Positions 49,168-61,663 of a stretch of DNA of 64,000 bases are shown here, in pieces (within the stretch, counting starts at the first letter, position 1; every line of letters starts with the position of its first letter). A program made the position numbers and the translations under genes. The stretch comes from Agroathelia rolfsii (Eukaryota; Basidiomycota; Agaricomycetes; Amylocorticiales; Amylocorticiaceae). The notes beneath the pieces were generated by a model. That model was given only the letters and a program-made list of their open reading frames with translations. It had not been told where the DNA came from and ran no database searches. The stretch is from contig JABRWF010000007.1 of NCBI GenBank assembly GCA_018343915.1, forward strand, positions 3,844,001 through 3,908,000, written 5' to 3'.

Positions 49168-51826
49168 CTACAATGACACCACTACAAAGGCGCATTGAGC
49201 CCAATCCAGAACTTTACCCCGATCTGTCACGCCCTGGACATAGAACCTAGCTTCTTTCGACGCTATCAAAGACGTTAACATATCTAGAGGAACCATCTGT
49301 TTATCAACAAATAACTCGTTTCTGGCTCCGGTCAACCCTGTAGTGCCGATGAACTGCGCCGTCTGCGGTCCAGCATACGACTGCACGCCGGGGGAGATTG
49401 AGGTACTTGCGACCTCAATGTAGACGTTAAAGTACGCAAAGGTAGGGAATGGTGTAAACTCAGCCGTCGACCAGGCCGGGCTTGGATCGTCGGGCGAGGT
49501 AAGTCGGATGGACATCAGTCGCGAGAGAGAGATGGCTGTATCCCATGTGAGGACGCCATCTAGCGGGGATGGGGATACCGACGATCCAGGTGAGCGAGAA
49601 TCGCGCTGGAAATTGGCCCAGAGGATCTTGGGAATGGGTGGGCTGGGAGAGGGGGCAGGGTAGACACTCAATTGGCCGATAGATACAGAGCATTTGTATG
49701 GGGCTGTGGGATCCTCAGTAGCGAAGCCAATGATCAGCCCGACATGGGCAATCGTGTGAGTGATTGTTGTATTAGGTGCATCGATGGTAAATCTGAGCGT
49801 TTGCCGCGCCCATCCGCCCTGAAGGTCCGTCTCGAAAGCTCCAGGAGCGACTTCCACACCGGAAGATGCACCGTCATGAAGCTTAACAGAGAAACCGATA
49901 TCAAAGTCAACACCTTGATCTACTCCTGATTTGTAGATGATTTCTGCCTCATACTTATATCCATATGAGACGGTCAGAGATTGTATCGGCAGCTGAACGC
50001 ATCTGAATACGGCATCCTCATCCTGCGAACCATCACCGGAAAGCCAGACACGAACAGAGCTCCCACCGTTCCATGCGTCACTCATATCGACCTCGGCGCG
50101 AGCTACAGGCAAAGGATTTTTCCTTCCCTCTACATCCTCAGATTCCCATATCAAGCGGGGACGGGGCCAGAGTAAATCTCCCAAAGATGTTTGCTTATCG
50201 ACGTCAGTCCAGCCATGCTGCGATTGGAAGACCTTTTTCCCTTCTACAAACCAAGACATACCAACTCCCGGCGATAAAGTAGCAAGAAAGGCTATTTGCT
50301 TTGGATCTGGTGCCGCGATGGCCTTAAAAAAGTCAGATATAGGTGCGAAGTCCTCATGGCTGCACTCCGCTTCGCCCTGCTTCCGAGGAGGCATAGGCGG
50401 CACTTGGACTATGGTGTCCTGCGCTTCTGAGCCGATCCAAAACGTGCGCTCGTATGCCCACCATTGTTTCCAGTCCCAGCCTGGCTTGTCCTGTTCGCTC
50501 TCCCAAGTCCAGGCATGTCCAAACAACGCCACACTGAGTCCTAGGCCGTTCGGGGATATGTGATCGAGTGCGCGGAAGCACCCGAGGCCTCCACCGCCAT
50601 GCTGACCGCGACCCCATACATCTACACCTATGAAAATATCACGGAGTGTTTTTGGTGGGAGTATAGGATGCGAAGAAGTGGATGCGGGTGGTAGGCTATG
50701 AAAGTAAGACACGTTCATAGACGGAAATTGACAAGGCCACTATCGGAGCAAATAAACATACTTGATAAAACACATTATAAGAACATACATACAGTATAGT
50801 TCGTAAAAAACGAAGTGGATGACAGAAAGAAAGGTAGATTGAGGGCGTTCAAGCGGTCTTGCCATCTCAGTTGACCATCGATGATGACGCTATCATACCT
50901 GAATAGAGTGTTAGCCGTTCTCGCCAATTCATATATACGAAAAGTGACATACCAGATTGTCTGTGCATGTGGTCCTATCTTCTGCTGCAGCTCAGCTTGT
51001 AGTAACGTATTCCACGCAGTAAGAGCGCGCGTCTGCTCCACTTTACCCATGAGTGGACATTCGAAATTCAGCAAATATCCATCAAATCCTCGTTGATACG
51101 CAAGTTCGGCGAGCAGGCGCGCATAGTGAGGCGAAAGAGGAAGTGTTTCTCCAGGGGTTGATGAATGAGCTGCTGGGCCTGTGCGTGTTGAGGTAGCAAG
51201 ATTGCCTACGAGAAGGCGAAGACAATCGGGCTCTGCACCACCTTCAAAGATGCTTGTGAAAGGAGCATATGAGTTTCATGAGCTCGTCGGGAGTGTGAGA
51301 TTGCGCACAGTACTCCCAAAATCTTAGATCCATGCCTATGTGCCGCATTTACCCAGCCCGGAGGAGGTATGGTTATTCGATGGTGTGCAAAGCTGTCCTA
51401 GCGTGTGTAAGTATGTCTCAGGATACGACACAAGAGTAAACAAACTAGATGAAGGTATCGCAATAGTTCCAGAAATTGAAAGTGTATGATAGAGAAGACG
51501 GCGACTCAGTGTAACCCCCCTAGGATAATTGATTATTAGGCAATCAGTTTGGTGACGTCTAAGAAACAGGTCGATGTACCTTGTAGTCATGACAGACCTA
51601 TGGCAGTCGTGAGACTGTATTCAAATCGCAGTGGATCAAGACTCACTAGGAGCTTTCCATTCCGCTCTACGGATGCATCAATGGACTGTGAGCGGGTATG
51701 ATAAGGGATGAGGCCTGATAAAGGCGTCCTTGGCTGAGTGACCCATTTGTCGAGATCTTGGAGAGACGAAAAATATGGCGCTTCGACGTTGACGCGGTCA
51801 GAATGGCCAGTACCGATGATGGGCAT
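49168..51826 (-). CDS. ENGase: Cytosolic endo-beta-N-acetylglucosaminidase (GH85)
   Basis: This enzyme cleaves the chitobiose core of N-glycans. Seven exons (51826-51647, 51597-51580, 51519-51446, 51392-51309, 51252-50953, 50898-50793, 50739-49168) sum to 2334 nt, or 777 residues, within the eukaryotic ENGase range. There is no signal peptide, as in cytosolic ENGases. Conserved parts in order are PYFSSLQDLDKW, LLVCHDYKGGY, FNFWNYCDTFIYFAHHR, ITIPPPGWVNAAHRHGSK and EPDCLRLLVGN. The catalytic segment is GFDGYLLNFECPL with the Asn and Glu of the NxE pair, followed by WYDSVIIDGQLRWQDRLN and IFIGVDVWGRGQHGGGG. A beta-rich C-terminal region follows. Exon 2 is only 18 nt and codes VCHDYK. A cytosolic role in free oligosaccharide turnover is the family expectation. 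Confidence 0.92.
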
Positions 51827-52436
51827 TTTCTACAGTGCTATTCTGGTAGTAGCAGTACAAACTTGAAGGAGTTCACCTATTATTCAGGTGACTCTAGTAT
51901 GATGGCAATCACTTCATGATTCATGATCATCTTCAAGTTGCACTGCCTCCGAGTTCATCATCCCCTTTTTATCATTACATTGTCTTCGTTGCATGACCGA
52001 CTCTTGAAAACTTGATTTGACCCCCATTTAGATTATCCTTGTCAAAGAGGTATTTACGCAGCTATAGAAGAGACTGATGGTCAAGACATTCATGGCATGA
52101 ACATGGAGGCAAGACGGTAATTCAACCTGGACTCCTTGACGGAGATGGTCAGGAGACTCGACCATCTCAAACTTGAGCTTGAATCAGAAGTCAAATAATC
52201 ATCTAACATAATTAATTCCCCTTGTTAGCAGGCTCAGTGTTCCATATCTTCAAATGGTCGGTATCGAAAAATCGATGAACGCCTTTGAAGGTCTCCACAT
52301 TCTCTCCACTCATTTTATGCGACTGCAACTTACTCAGTACAGACAGAACCAATGACAACTCTAGAATTATATGTAGCGTAGTTATCATATGCTGTGCATA
52401 ATACATAATAGTATAGAGAGCGTGTATAAAATACGA
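51827..52436. other. Intergenic, GH85 promoter side
   Basis: No gene is firmly supported. A 64-codon minus frame (52212-52406) ends in a hydrophilic tail (FKGVHRFFDTDHLKIWN) that looks more protein-like than the rest, but it has no start context or neighbouring exon that I can place. Confidence 0.4.
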
Positions 52437-54199
52437 CTACAAGTCCGCCACACCTGCAATCTTACTGTCCCAAACAAACCAGATCCACTCTTCGTCATCT
52501 TGATCTCCTAAATATTTATCCTCATCATTCTCATGTACAGTCCTTGATTCATTTTCAGAAGACCCATGGCCGACCGTACCATGGACATCTTCCACGTCGC
52601 CTTGATCGTAAACCGTGAACATAGGATCATACCGGATCCTAGAACCAAAATCTGGAGGCTGATACCGCACAAGACCATCTCGACAGGCATCTCTTGCGGA
52701 GATTTTAACACCTTCAACCTTCTTGCCTTTCGTCCTTCTAGCGAAATTGCTGCGTTTCCTTTTGGAATCGACATTGTGGCTTGTAGAGGAGCCGCTCATG
52801 TGTGGATGCATTAACTGTGAAAAGGTCTGTAAAACACCACCCATGCTGTTTTGTAGACCTTGACGGGGTGTCCAGCCTGGATGATGAAAGCGTCTCGGAG
52901 CATGCAATAGTATGTGTATACGGCTGGGAGCTACCCATGAATACCAGTTAGTAAAACGGAATCCGTGAAAACATAAGAGAAAAAAGCTATCATCATAGGA
53001 AGTAATCGGGTTGAATGGATAGTATCTCCGCATCTCCTATTTACACAAGAATATGATGTGACATGACCTACCAAACTCTTCCGAAGAAATACCTCTAGGT
53101 CCTTCGGAATCCGAGTCTTGGTAATCAGATGACGCAGCCGTCGCAAGAGCGTGGGCTAGCTGACGCTCAGCAACATCTGGTGATATTTCAGCAATAGCGG
53201 GGCTTCGAGTGGACGAGACAGGTCGAGGTGGATGTAGATGCGTAACAGAGCTCCGACTTTGCGCCAAATTTAGGGATGAAAAGCGAGAGGCGATAACGTC
53301 CATTTCAGAAGAATTATCAGAAGATGCTCGATTTCTGTCATTCAGATGTGTTGATAGCGCTGCTGCTGGAGGATCCAAGTGGGCTAGTCGGGACGACGAA
53401 TGGGATATATTTACTGGTTGAGCTCCGTTAGGAGGCTCACCATGATACACATCCCTCGGATGATACTTTTGATTCAAAGATGGTTTGAAGTTATCAGAAG
53501 CGTCATCTTCAACCTCTTCACTAGGTAAATCTTCGCCCCTAAATGATGACCGAATATTACTGTCGTCACTGGAGAATAGAGCCAAAGAGAACCACCCTAC
53601 CCATATTGATGACTTTCTTCGGAATTTTCATCATCCACTATCAAACCATCAAATCGAAGGAGAATTCGAGCGCGTGCTCCCGATGGCGACGATGTGGATC
53701 CAATAAGAATAGCGAGATGTGTCTGAGCCACATCCTCATGCACATGAGATTGATAAGGTGATTCGTTGCGCCTCCCCGATGGCGGGGCCGTGCATTGTGC
53801 AAATGCTACGGAGAGCGCAGCAAAGGTAGATTCGAGACTGGAAGATAATTTATCCAAGGCAGCCATTAACTCTTCTCGTTTCTTATTAGTTCGTGCATTC
53901 TAAGAACAACGTATGAGATCCAAGTTAACATGAAATCGCAGCTTCTGCCCCTCACTTTGCTTGGTGGCAGGCGCGACAAGCGTGGCACGGGACTTTTTTC
54001 ATGTCAGAGTAGTTTTAAATGCAGTCATATGATATACGAACAAGGGTATCTGGGCTTTGAGGAAGAGAACATGGGAGAGCAGACTCATCGTCATGCGTGC
54101 GGCGATGACATTCGTGATCACATTTGTGGGAAGACTGACAATAGGTATCCTGGATGACTCATCATCATTAGAGGAGGCTAGCATTGGATGTGGATCCAT
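52437..54199 (-). CDS. p31comet-like (MAD2L1-binding type) protein, tentative
   Basis: Five exons (54199-54042, 53992-53956, 53899-53601, 53568-53072, 52930-52437) sum to 1485 nt, or 494 residues, in phase. The N-terminal part reads SLPTNVITNVIAARMTMSLL, FLKAQIPFPVPRLSRLP, KKREELMAALDKLSSSLEST and HLAILIGSTSSPSGARARIL. This order (helix, QxPxP linker, basic helix, then an LxLGxSxxSP beta strand) resembles the fold of p31comet, the adaptor that helps remove Mad2 at the spindle checkpoint. The C-terminal 300 residues are low-complexity, acidic, and contain a basic patch (SKRKRSNFARRTKGKKVEG) that could be a nuclear signal. The assignment is by pattern only; an unrelated fungal-specific protein is possible. 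Intron 4 was placed by phase (TTT G|GTAGG to GGTAG|CTCCC). Confidence 0.55.
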
Positions 54200-54586
54200 A
54201 GTGTTGTGCAAGTAGTAATGAACATAGACACGGATATTAATTACTGGCACTGGCAGACTGAATTTGAAAACGCGCTTGAGGCACGCGACCGCGACACGCT
54301 ATCTCTTGCCATAAAAGGTAACTAATACCTTTGCCAGTGAATCTTACTTGCAGTGAGGATTTCCAGAGCATTTCAAGAGCATGAGCATGGACATTAGGGT
54401 ATCTATTGCGTATTAGGTCCTAGCAGCTCAAGCGATGCTTAAAGTGTAGGAATTACAACAAACTCAGAAACGGGTCGTAAAGTACATCAACGCAGTAAAT
54501 AGTCCACTTTAGATGAATAAACAGGCAAGAAAAACATAAAGTCAATAAAAGAGAGAAAAAAAATAACACGAGTGACATGACATCCG
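54200..54586. other. Intergenic between two minus-strand genes
   Basis: I see no gene. It holds the 3' flank of the ATAD2-type gene, with an A-rich AGAGAGAAAAAAAATAAC stretch near 54550, and the promoter of the gene at 52437-54199. Confidence 0.45.
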
Positions 54587-57500
54587 TCAAGGTCCCTCCG
54601 AGTCCGTCTGATCATCCAGTTGCACTTCCTCGACAAACTCATGCGCAACGTCTATCAACTCCTTCACCATTCCATCCCGATTCCATTCGGATCGCCTCCG
54701 CCAGACACGACCCAGGAGCATAGCACGCAACTGTTCAAGCTGCTCAACATTGAGAGGCTCAGTTTCCTCGTATAGTACGGTTTTGAGACGATGCAGCAGT
54801 GACTCGGATATGCGGAATTCTGGCATAGGCGTAGGTGGCTCAGCAGGTATTTGCTCAACCTGCATAGATTCCACAGCGGAAGCAGGCTCCGAATGACTAG
54901 CCATTGAGGCATCCGCGGCGGGTTCGATTACTTGAGGTACTTGCAGTGGATGATATACACCACCTTGGTCGAGACTAGTTGTGGACGAGCCAGGATCGAC
55001 TAATTGGTTGACTGAGAAGTCATGGACACCGCCTGCCACCGGATGGTTATGGAAGTGTAGGGCAGCAGGATCATAATATCCATTGATACCAGCATGGTTA
55101 TCGTGGATAAGCTCGTGCGACGATGAAGCACTCGGAAGAGGATTTAGTAATGTGTCGAATCCATGCCGCTTCCGGGGCGTTGAAAACTCGGGCGTCAGGT
55201 GATCTCGGTACCCCTTGTCACGCAGCGGAGATGCCGGTACGTCCTTGTGAAGTGGCAACGGTACACCAGAAGGATGGCCCTGAGGGGAGGCCGGAGCGGC
55301 GGGGAGGGTGTGCAAGCTATTTCCATTGAGAAGTATACCGTCGCGTGTAATTGGGGAAGTCTCGGGTATAATTTCCATCGATGCACTATTGGGTATCTGC
55401 CCTGCAAAACGTACGTGAGGATGATGGGGCGGCGTCGTCGAAAGGCCCTGATTAATGGCAATTCCAGCTGGCGATCGCTCGTCGTCGCTCCCCACTCTTG
55501 ATCGTTTCGTACCCCTCTCATCTTCGTCCATAGCAACAGCGTCACCACCCTCTTCGCCATTCCGTCGACCGTGGGCATGTTCTTCGGCCGATTCCGACCT
55601 CGCCCTCTTCAGACGCCTTTCCAATTTCGTGGGATCCGTCATGACAAACTCAGCTGTGCCATTAGCCCTTGTGCTCCTCCTCGTCGACGGCGGAGGTTGT
55701 TGATCCTTATTTTTGTCCCTCTTATTCTTCTCCCTCTCTCGCCTCCTTTCCTCCCGCCGTTCACGCTCTCGCCCAGCCATTCGTTCACACTCCAGCTTCA
55801 AGCCGGGATCGAAATCGAGTATGCTCACTTCTGCAGCAGTGTACATTGCCTGTGCTTTGAAAAGCCGCTCAGGATCCTCGTGAGCACGGACAGCGGCGTT
55901 GGACACGATGCGACCAATATCCATCAGGAACTCGCCGGGCGTAAGGTATTTAGACCGATATAAATCAACATTCATGCGCTCCAAATCAATGTTATGCAGC
56001 TGAGGTTCTGGCGGCACCGACGCGGCTGGTGCTTGAGGCTGTTCAGATAAAGCTGGTGGCTGCTCCCGGACGGTACGCTCGATATCCACGACTTGTTTCA
56101 CGGTGCCATCGATTCCATCCGTCGTCTCAATCGTTTCAGTAACAGTCTCGATCTGGACAACCTCCGGCTCGGCTTGAATAGGTGGTGGATCATCGAAATT
56201 GTAATTATACTCGTCCTGATGTGTACCAAAAAGGTGTCAACAAAACGCAAAAGAAATATATGAAATCGTCACTGACAGCAGCTCTCTTGGTGAAACGTTT
56301 GAATTTCCGCTTCAGTTCTTGCAAGATTGGTCCGAGGCGATATTTCAGCAATGCGATGACCCTTTGATCATTCTCTTCTTGGGCAGCAAGCTCGGCCGGA
56401 GTTGGTTTCCTGGGTTCCAGTGGGGGGGCAATTGGAAGTACTTCCAGCACACGCTTCTTCCTCTCAACTCCATCTGCAAACTGGTTGGGCGGTCTATTGA
56501 CGTCTGCTATAAGGCCCGAGAAGAAAGCTTCACGCTGTTGAACTGTAGGAGGTAGAATCTGGACGCGATTCTCCCGCATTTTCCCAAACCAGGCACGGAC
56601 ATCTTTTGGGATGGCGGTGAATGGTCCTTCAACGACAGCAAACAACAGCACAGGATCCGTGGGTGCAATGGTGTCAAGCATAGAACTGACCGTTGATCTT
56701 GCGGTTTCAGAAACGGCGGCAGACCAACCGAGAAGAGAAGGTATATAGATCACAGAAGGTTGGTTGCGCTTGGCCTCGACAAACAGTTGAACGATGGCAG
56801 CTTCCACAGTCTACCAAAGAGTGACGTTAGCAAAGAGTTTGGGGATGCATGCTGACCCCTTACCCTCGTAGAGTCATTCATGAGGCTACCAAGATCCAGG
56901 CTCTGTACATGGAAGCCCTCAAGATGATGTAGTATGGCTGGCCCAATATAACCTTGGCCCATACCCCCGGGACCATACACTGCGACACGAGGTCGATAGA
57001 CTCGCAATTTCTCAACATCTACATAATTTCAAAAGGATGAGTTATTGCCGACTACAATAAAAAATGGGAGAGGGGAGATACTTTGTAACTGCAATTCACG
57101 CTCCAACGCGCCTTCATCTTCGTCTTCGAACTGTGCTTCCTCGAGTGCAGTGCGGCGTTTCGTGACGGGTAGGACTTGGTCTACGACGACCTTGACTTGT
57201 TCCAATGTATCGGTCAAAAGCGGAACCAGCTGTTGAGGGATAGGGGTCGCAGCAGACGCTGCCGAGCGAGCAGAAGAAGGCACGAGTTCTGAAAGCACCA
57301 GTTATGCACCTAACATAAGCAATGGAGCTAGACTGGTACCCACTTTTAACTGAGATCATGAAGTCTCTCAATCCAACCTTGATGGTCTCAGGTTTGAGGA
57401 GTAGTCGATCGTTGGACTGATATATCTGCGGATAGCGTCTTTGGATAGCATTGAGTGTAGCTTCGGTACACAACGCCTATGCACAATGAGCTCAGCCATC

Positions 57501-59712
57501 CTTTCTTTCTTCGGAAACAATACGTACTCTGAGATCAGCACCACCGTATCCCTTTGTCATCTTCGCCAGTCCCTTGATAGTCTCTTCAACTTCGGGACCT
57601 TCCCAACCCTTCCATTTTTTAGTCATGATGCCCAGAATCCTCTCTCTTGCTTCCAAGCCAGGCAATGGGAAATAAAACTCCCTATCGAACCGCCCAGGAC
57701 GCCTCAGGGCCGGATCGACTGCATCAGGTCGATTAGTCGCGCCAATGACAACAACTTGACCACGCCCGTCCATGCCGTCCATGAGTGCGAGCAATGTGCT
57801 GACAATGCTCGCGTGGATCTGATCCTGCTTGCTTGATCGTACGGGCGCAAGACCGTCAATTTCGTCGAAGAAGATAATGGACGGTTGAACCGCGCGTGCT
57901 TCTTCAAAGAGTAGTCGTAGCTGGCGTTCCGCCTCGCCAACCCATTTCGACAGAACGTCGGCACCTTTACGCATGAAGAAGGCTAATAAAGGACAAACAT
58001 TAGCTAGCTAAGGGGCATGGACAAAAACATCAAGCATACAGATGCTTCTGCCATTAGAGCGACAGCTTGCAGCGAGGGCACGAGCCATCAGTGTCTTGCC
58101 CGTTCCTGGAGGTCCATGGAAGAGGACACCACGAGGAGGTGTGACGCCAAACTGTTGGAATACTTCAGGGTAGAGTAGCGGGAGAAAAGTCATTTCTTTG
58201 AGCTGATGGATATCTGTTTTTGCGGTTAAATGTAAATAATTAAATTTTATGCGCGACAGTAGAGAAAACCTCACGGTCATCAAGGCCACCAACTTCGTTA
58301 AAGGTGACGTTCTGATTTACCCCAAGGGGGTCAGCGTCAGCTAGGGCTGCATCACCAACCTTGCCCATGTTTGATGGTGTGCCTGCGAGACCCATGCCAC
58401 CTACATCCCCTGATAACAAGGGTGCACCAGGCATAGCACCACCTGCTGAAAATGTAGAACCAAATGGTTTTCTGGGAGAGTTCACCGCATAATCCGAGTC
58501 CTGTGAGGATTGAAATGTGAGTCAAAGTTAATTCAAAATAGGTATACATACCGAGTCATCAGCAACATCTCCACCAAAGCCTGCGCCGAATCCGCGCATA
58601 TATCGATCTAACTCGGCACCTGTTGCACTCCAGCCAGGACCCTTCCTCCCCTTGGATCCACCAAAGATGCTTTTGCCTCCACGAGATCTTGAATTGTTGC
58701 TCGGTGCAGGTCTAATTTCTTCCAAAGGTGGGGGGATGGCATAATTAATTTTAGCACGCCGACGAAGAGAATAAGGCTGTTTATCGTTGCCTTCTTCTTC
58801 GCCGTCGCCGGGTTCATCGACCTCGATGTCATCTGGCGCCGCCTCCTCGTCCGCGTCCGGCTCTGACGAGGTGTGTGGTGCATCGACTAATGAATCATCA
58901 CCCGAGACAGAAGAACCATCCCCGTCGTGAATAAAATCAGGATCATCATTCTCACGCTTGGCTTGAGCTGCGGCGCGACGAGCCATGCGCTTCGCCCTGT
59001 CTGCGGCGCCAGTTTTGGGAGGGGGGCGCGCATAAGTACTACCGTGAGAGGCGGAGGCGGAATGAGGAGTGGATGCGGCTGGCTTCTCGTCCAACTTTTT
59101 CAGACGGTTTCTCGTGGGGTACCTGCCAGTAGCAGCTTGGGCCTCATCGTCACTAACATACACCGATGCTTTTTCGACGCGCGACCTGGTGTTGCGTCGC
59201 GGTAACTGTTCCTCGTCTTCATCATCGTCGTCGTTTTCATGGACCGTTCTGCTTCTGGTAGAGCGACGGGTGGCAGGACTATGATGCTCTGGCAAGGGAG
59301 GAGGTACGTCATCGTCCTCGGTGTTGGACTCGACGTAACTACGCTGTTGTACTTTACGCCCACCACGGGTGGTGCGATAAGCGACGGGAGATTTCTTTCC
59401 TTCAGGCTCAGCGGCAGCATCTTCGTCTTCTAGTTCATGCTCGGCATCAACGTCCATGCCAGGATCACTAACACTGTACTCTGAGCCGCTCTTGTCTATC
59501 TCCTGCTCTAGCTGCTCGGCGGGGAGACTGGACAGACGCGATGAACGCGTGAGAGGCATAGCGGGGACCTTGATGGTGATTCGCGGACTGCCGACGTCCT
59601 GAGGGACTGGAAGTGAGGCGATGGCAGCGGGAGTGTTGGCAATCTGGATATTTTCGTCGTGTGCAAAGAGATCAGCAGGGTCTGCCAGGTCTGGTACTGG
59701 CCAGACAGACAT
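54587..59712 (-). CDS. ATAD2: ATAD2/Yta7/Abo1-type AAA-ATPase with bromodomain-like region
   Basis: This chromatin-bound ATPase family handles histone H3-H4 and nucleosome density. Nine exons (59712-58552, 58500-58275, 58213-58040, 57982-57528, 57476-57344, 57288-57082, 57018-56864, 56810-56277, 56215-54587) sum to 4674 nt, or 1557 residues. Residues 1-400 are acidic and disordered. AAA1 is active-looking: Walker A GPPGTGKT (496-503), Walker [11 protein letters not shown] (Asp-Glu 560-561), sensor GATNRPD and arginine fingers in [13 protein letters not shown]2 is degenerate: [10 protein letters not shown] lacks the Lys, and [10 protein letters not shown] lacks Asp-Glu. This is usual for the family. 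A bromodomain-like helical region follows ([11 protein letters not shown], then [20 protein letters not shown]), split by an acidic insert. The start [12 protein letters not shown] was chosen as the first ATG after upstream in-frame sequence that looks non-coding. Confidence 0.93.
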
Positions 59713-61663
59713 TGAACACGAGTGTAGACTGTGAGACGAGAGCAGCGCAGACGAGAGGCGCTGCTGGACTCTGAGGCGTATTGGGCTGCAGCGAGCGACC
59801 ACAGTCTCATAGAGGCCCCGGCTCGTGGCACAGCCGCAAAACTTGTTTGGCTCTGTTTGATTGCAGTGGCGCAGCTGCGAGTCCGGTGCCACCCGCGTCG
59901 TGCGCCTTGCTTGTTGCCCTCCGTCCGTGCAAGGGAAAAAGCAGAACGGAAGATACGAACTGGCAATAGCAACGGCTTCACCAGCAAACGTCTTATGAAA
60001 TTCGTCGATGGGACTCAGTATCGGGCTGTTACCCAATAAGACAAAGAAGCTGTCATATGCCATAGACAATTACATCATGATCATTCATGCCTAATCGTTG
60101 GTCTTGCCCATGCTGTCCTCGACCGTCCAAAACGCAGACCCTCTTAACCCACCAGGGCAGTATCATATCGTCGTCAGGTGCTCGAATAGTTGGGGCAGCG
60201 TCTTCAGTTGTACATTGTTGTTTGATATTTCATGTGCTCATCCGAAAAATCCCAAGAGAATTTATATAAGAGAGTTCTATTTCAGCGACCAGATAGATGT
60301 TGACTGTTTCAGAGCAAAGTGCGAATTTTCTCATTTCCTCGCCCTGCTCTTCTCGCTGTCGACCAGCACCTCCAGCGCGGAAGATGGAATCCGGGGATTG
60401 CCGAAGAACCTCAGGGTCACTAAATATGTTACCTGAAAAACTCACGTGACATGTATCTCCTGCAAAGGTGGTACATATCTTCCATCTGCACAACTCACCA
60501 TAAAATATTAATCATTATATTACCATAACAGTTTTGTATCATTTTTATGTCTCATGACGCGCTCAACATTTGGGTCGGCTGCGGCAGAAGATAGCAATAG
60601 CCTCCCTGTTCTACTTTGGTGTCTTTCCTTCAACCTAGACTGTCCCCACTCACTTATCTTTTGCCTACTGCGACGAAACAATATAGCTGATCGAAGCCAT
60701 TAAAATCTCGATTAACCGTGGCTCCAGCTCCGCCCTTCCATACTCATGAAAAATAATGCTTGCCTGTCTCAAAACCAAGACGTATTGTACGCACATAACT
60801 ATGCATATCGCGTTAGTTATGACTGGTGCTGCACACTAGTACACAGGCACAGGAGAACTGTGTTCGAAAAAAAAAATCTCTCGGCCTGTCCATTCAACTC
60901 AATGATATTGCTACTCCTTGTCTTCTTAAATATTAGTGGTGTTATTGCTTAATCTTTGGAAGCGTAAATGGCGTACGATTTCCTTTTGCTTTGGCTACTC
61001 ATCTTCCAATATTTTGCATGGTTATTCCATCTTACAGTGGTATCGTACATTGTGCAATGCGACAAACAATATACGTCATCACATCACTAGCACGAAATCA
61101 TAGTCCCTCAGCATCACATATTCCATGCATCCGATTCACGTAAAATTACGTATCCTAAATTACTAAAAACTCCAGCTGCGGCCGCCCTCCTGCGCAAATG
61201 CATATACATAAAGCTAATGGCGATGAATGCCAAACACCATGTGAGTTTCGCTGTTTAGGCTTTGAACTCAAATTCTTGTAGTCCTGTGGAATCGTTGTAC
61301 GGCATATGTTGTACATGTATTAAGTATCCATACCCCAAATATCAGTGGCGCCAACACCTGTCTCGTAAATCAATGTCGGATTTATTCCTTTTTCTCCATC
61401 TGGCACTCACGAGTGACTATTAGTAGTCAGTGGCGCCGCTGCCCATGTCGTAAACTTTAAAAACTAGTGCTTCTTGCCTTGGGATCAATGCCCTTCAGAA
61501 TATTAGTTTACGGTCTCCCATCTATTCCATCCCTCCTTATTGTGCCTGGTACCCACCTATCCCCTGGTTGTGAATCATATTTAAGCCCTTCAAATCAGCG
61601 CTAAGTAAAAACTAACGATCACAGTCCAGTGCATATCGAAACACTATCATCCAAATTGATCTA
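59713..61663. other. Divergent intergenic region
   Basis: I see no gene in this 1.95 kb between two divergently transcribed genes. A minus-strand frame that continues the ATAD2-type exon upstream (to 60069) has no motif. CAGTGGCGCC occurs twice, near 61344 and 61431, each followed by a TGTCGTAAA-like sequence. The last 90 bases form the promoter of the O-methyltransferase gene. Confidence 0.45.
61576..61585 (+). promoter_or_regulatory. TATA-like element
   Basis: CATATTTAAG lies about 80 bases upstream of the start codon at 61664. This is the usual distance for a TATA element in fungal genes. Confidence 0.4.

Noticed and set aside
52212..52406. Small frame ending FKGVHRFFDTDHLKIWN
   Set aside because: It is protein-like in its last 30 residues, but no upstream exon, start context or family match could be placed. 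It is kept only as a remark in the intergenic entry.
53037..53071. Termination of the p31comet-like protein just after EEFG
   Set aside because: Splicing from 53072 to 52930 keeps phase and joins a long open exon, giving a total divisible by three.
59713..60069. N-terminal extension of the ATAD2-type protein to 60069
   Set aside because: The upstream in-frame sequence is cysteine- and serine-rich without any family resemblance, while [12 protein letters not shown] is a sensible start.
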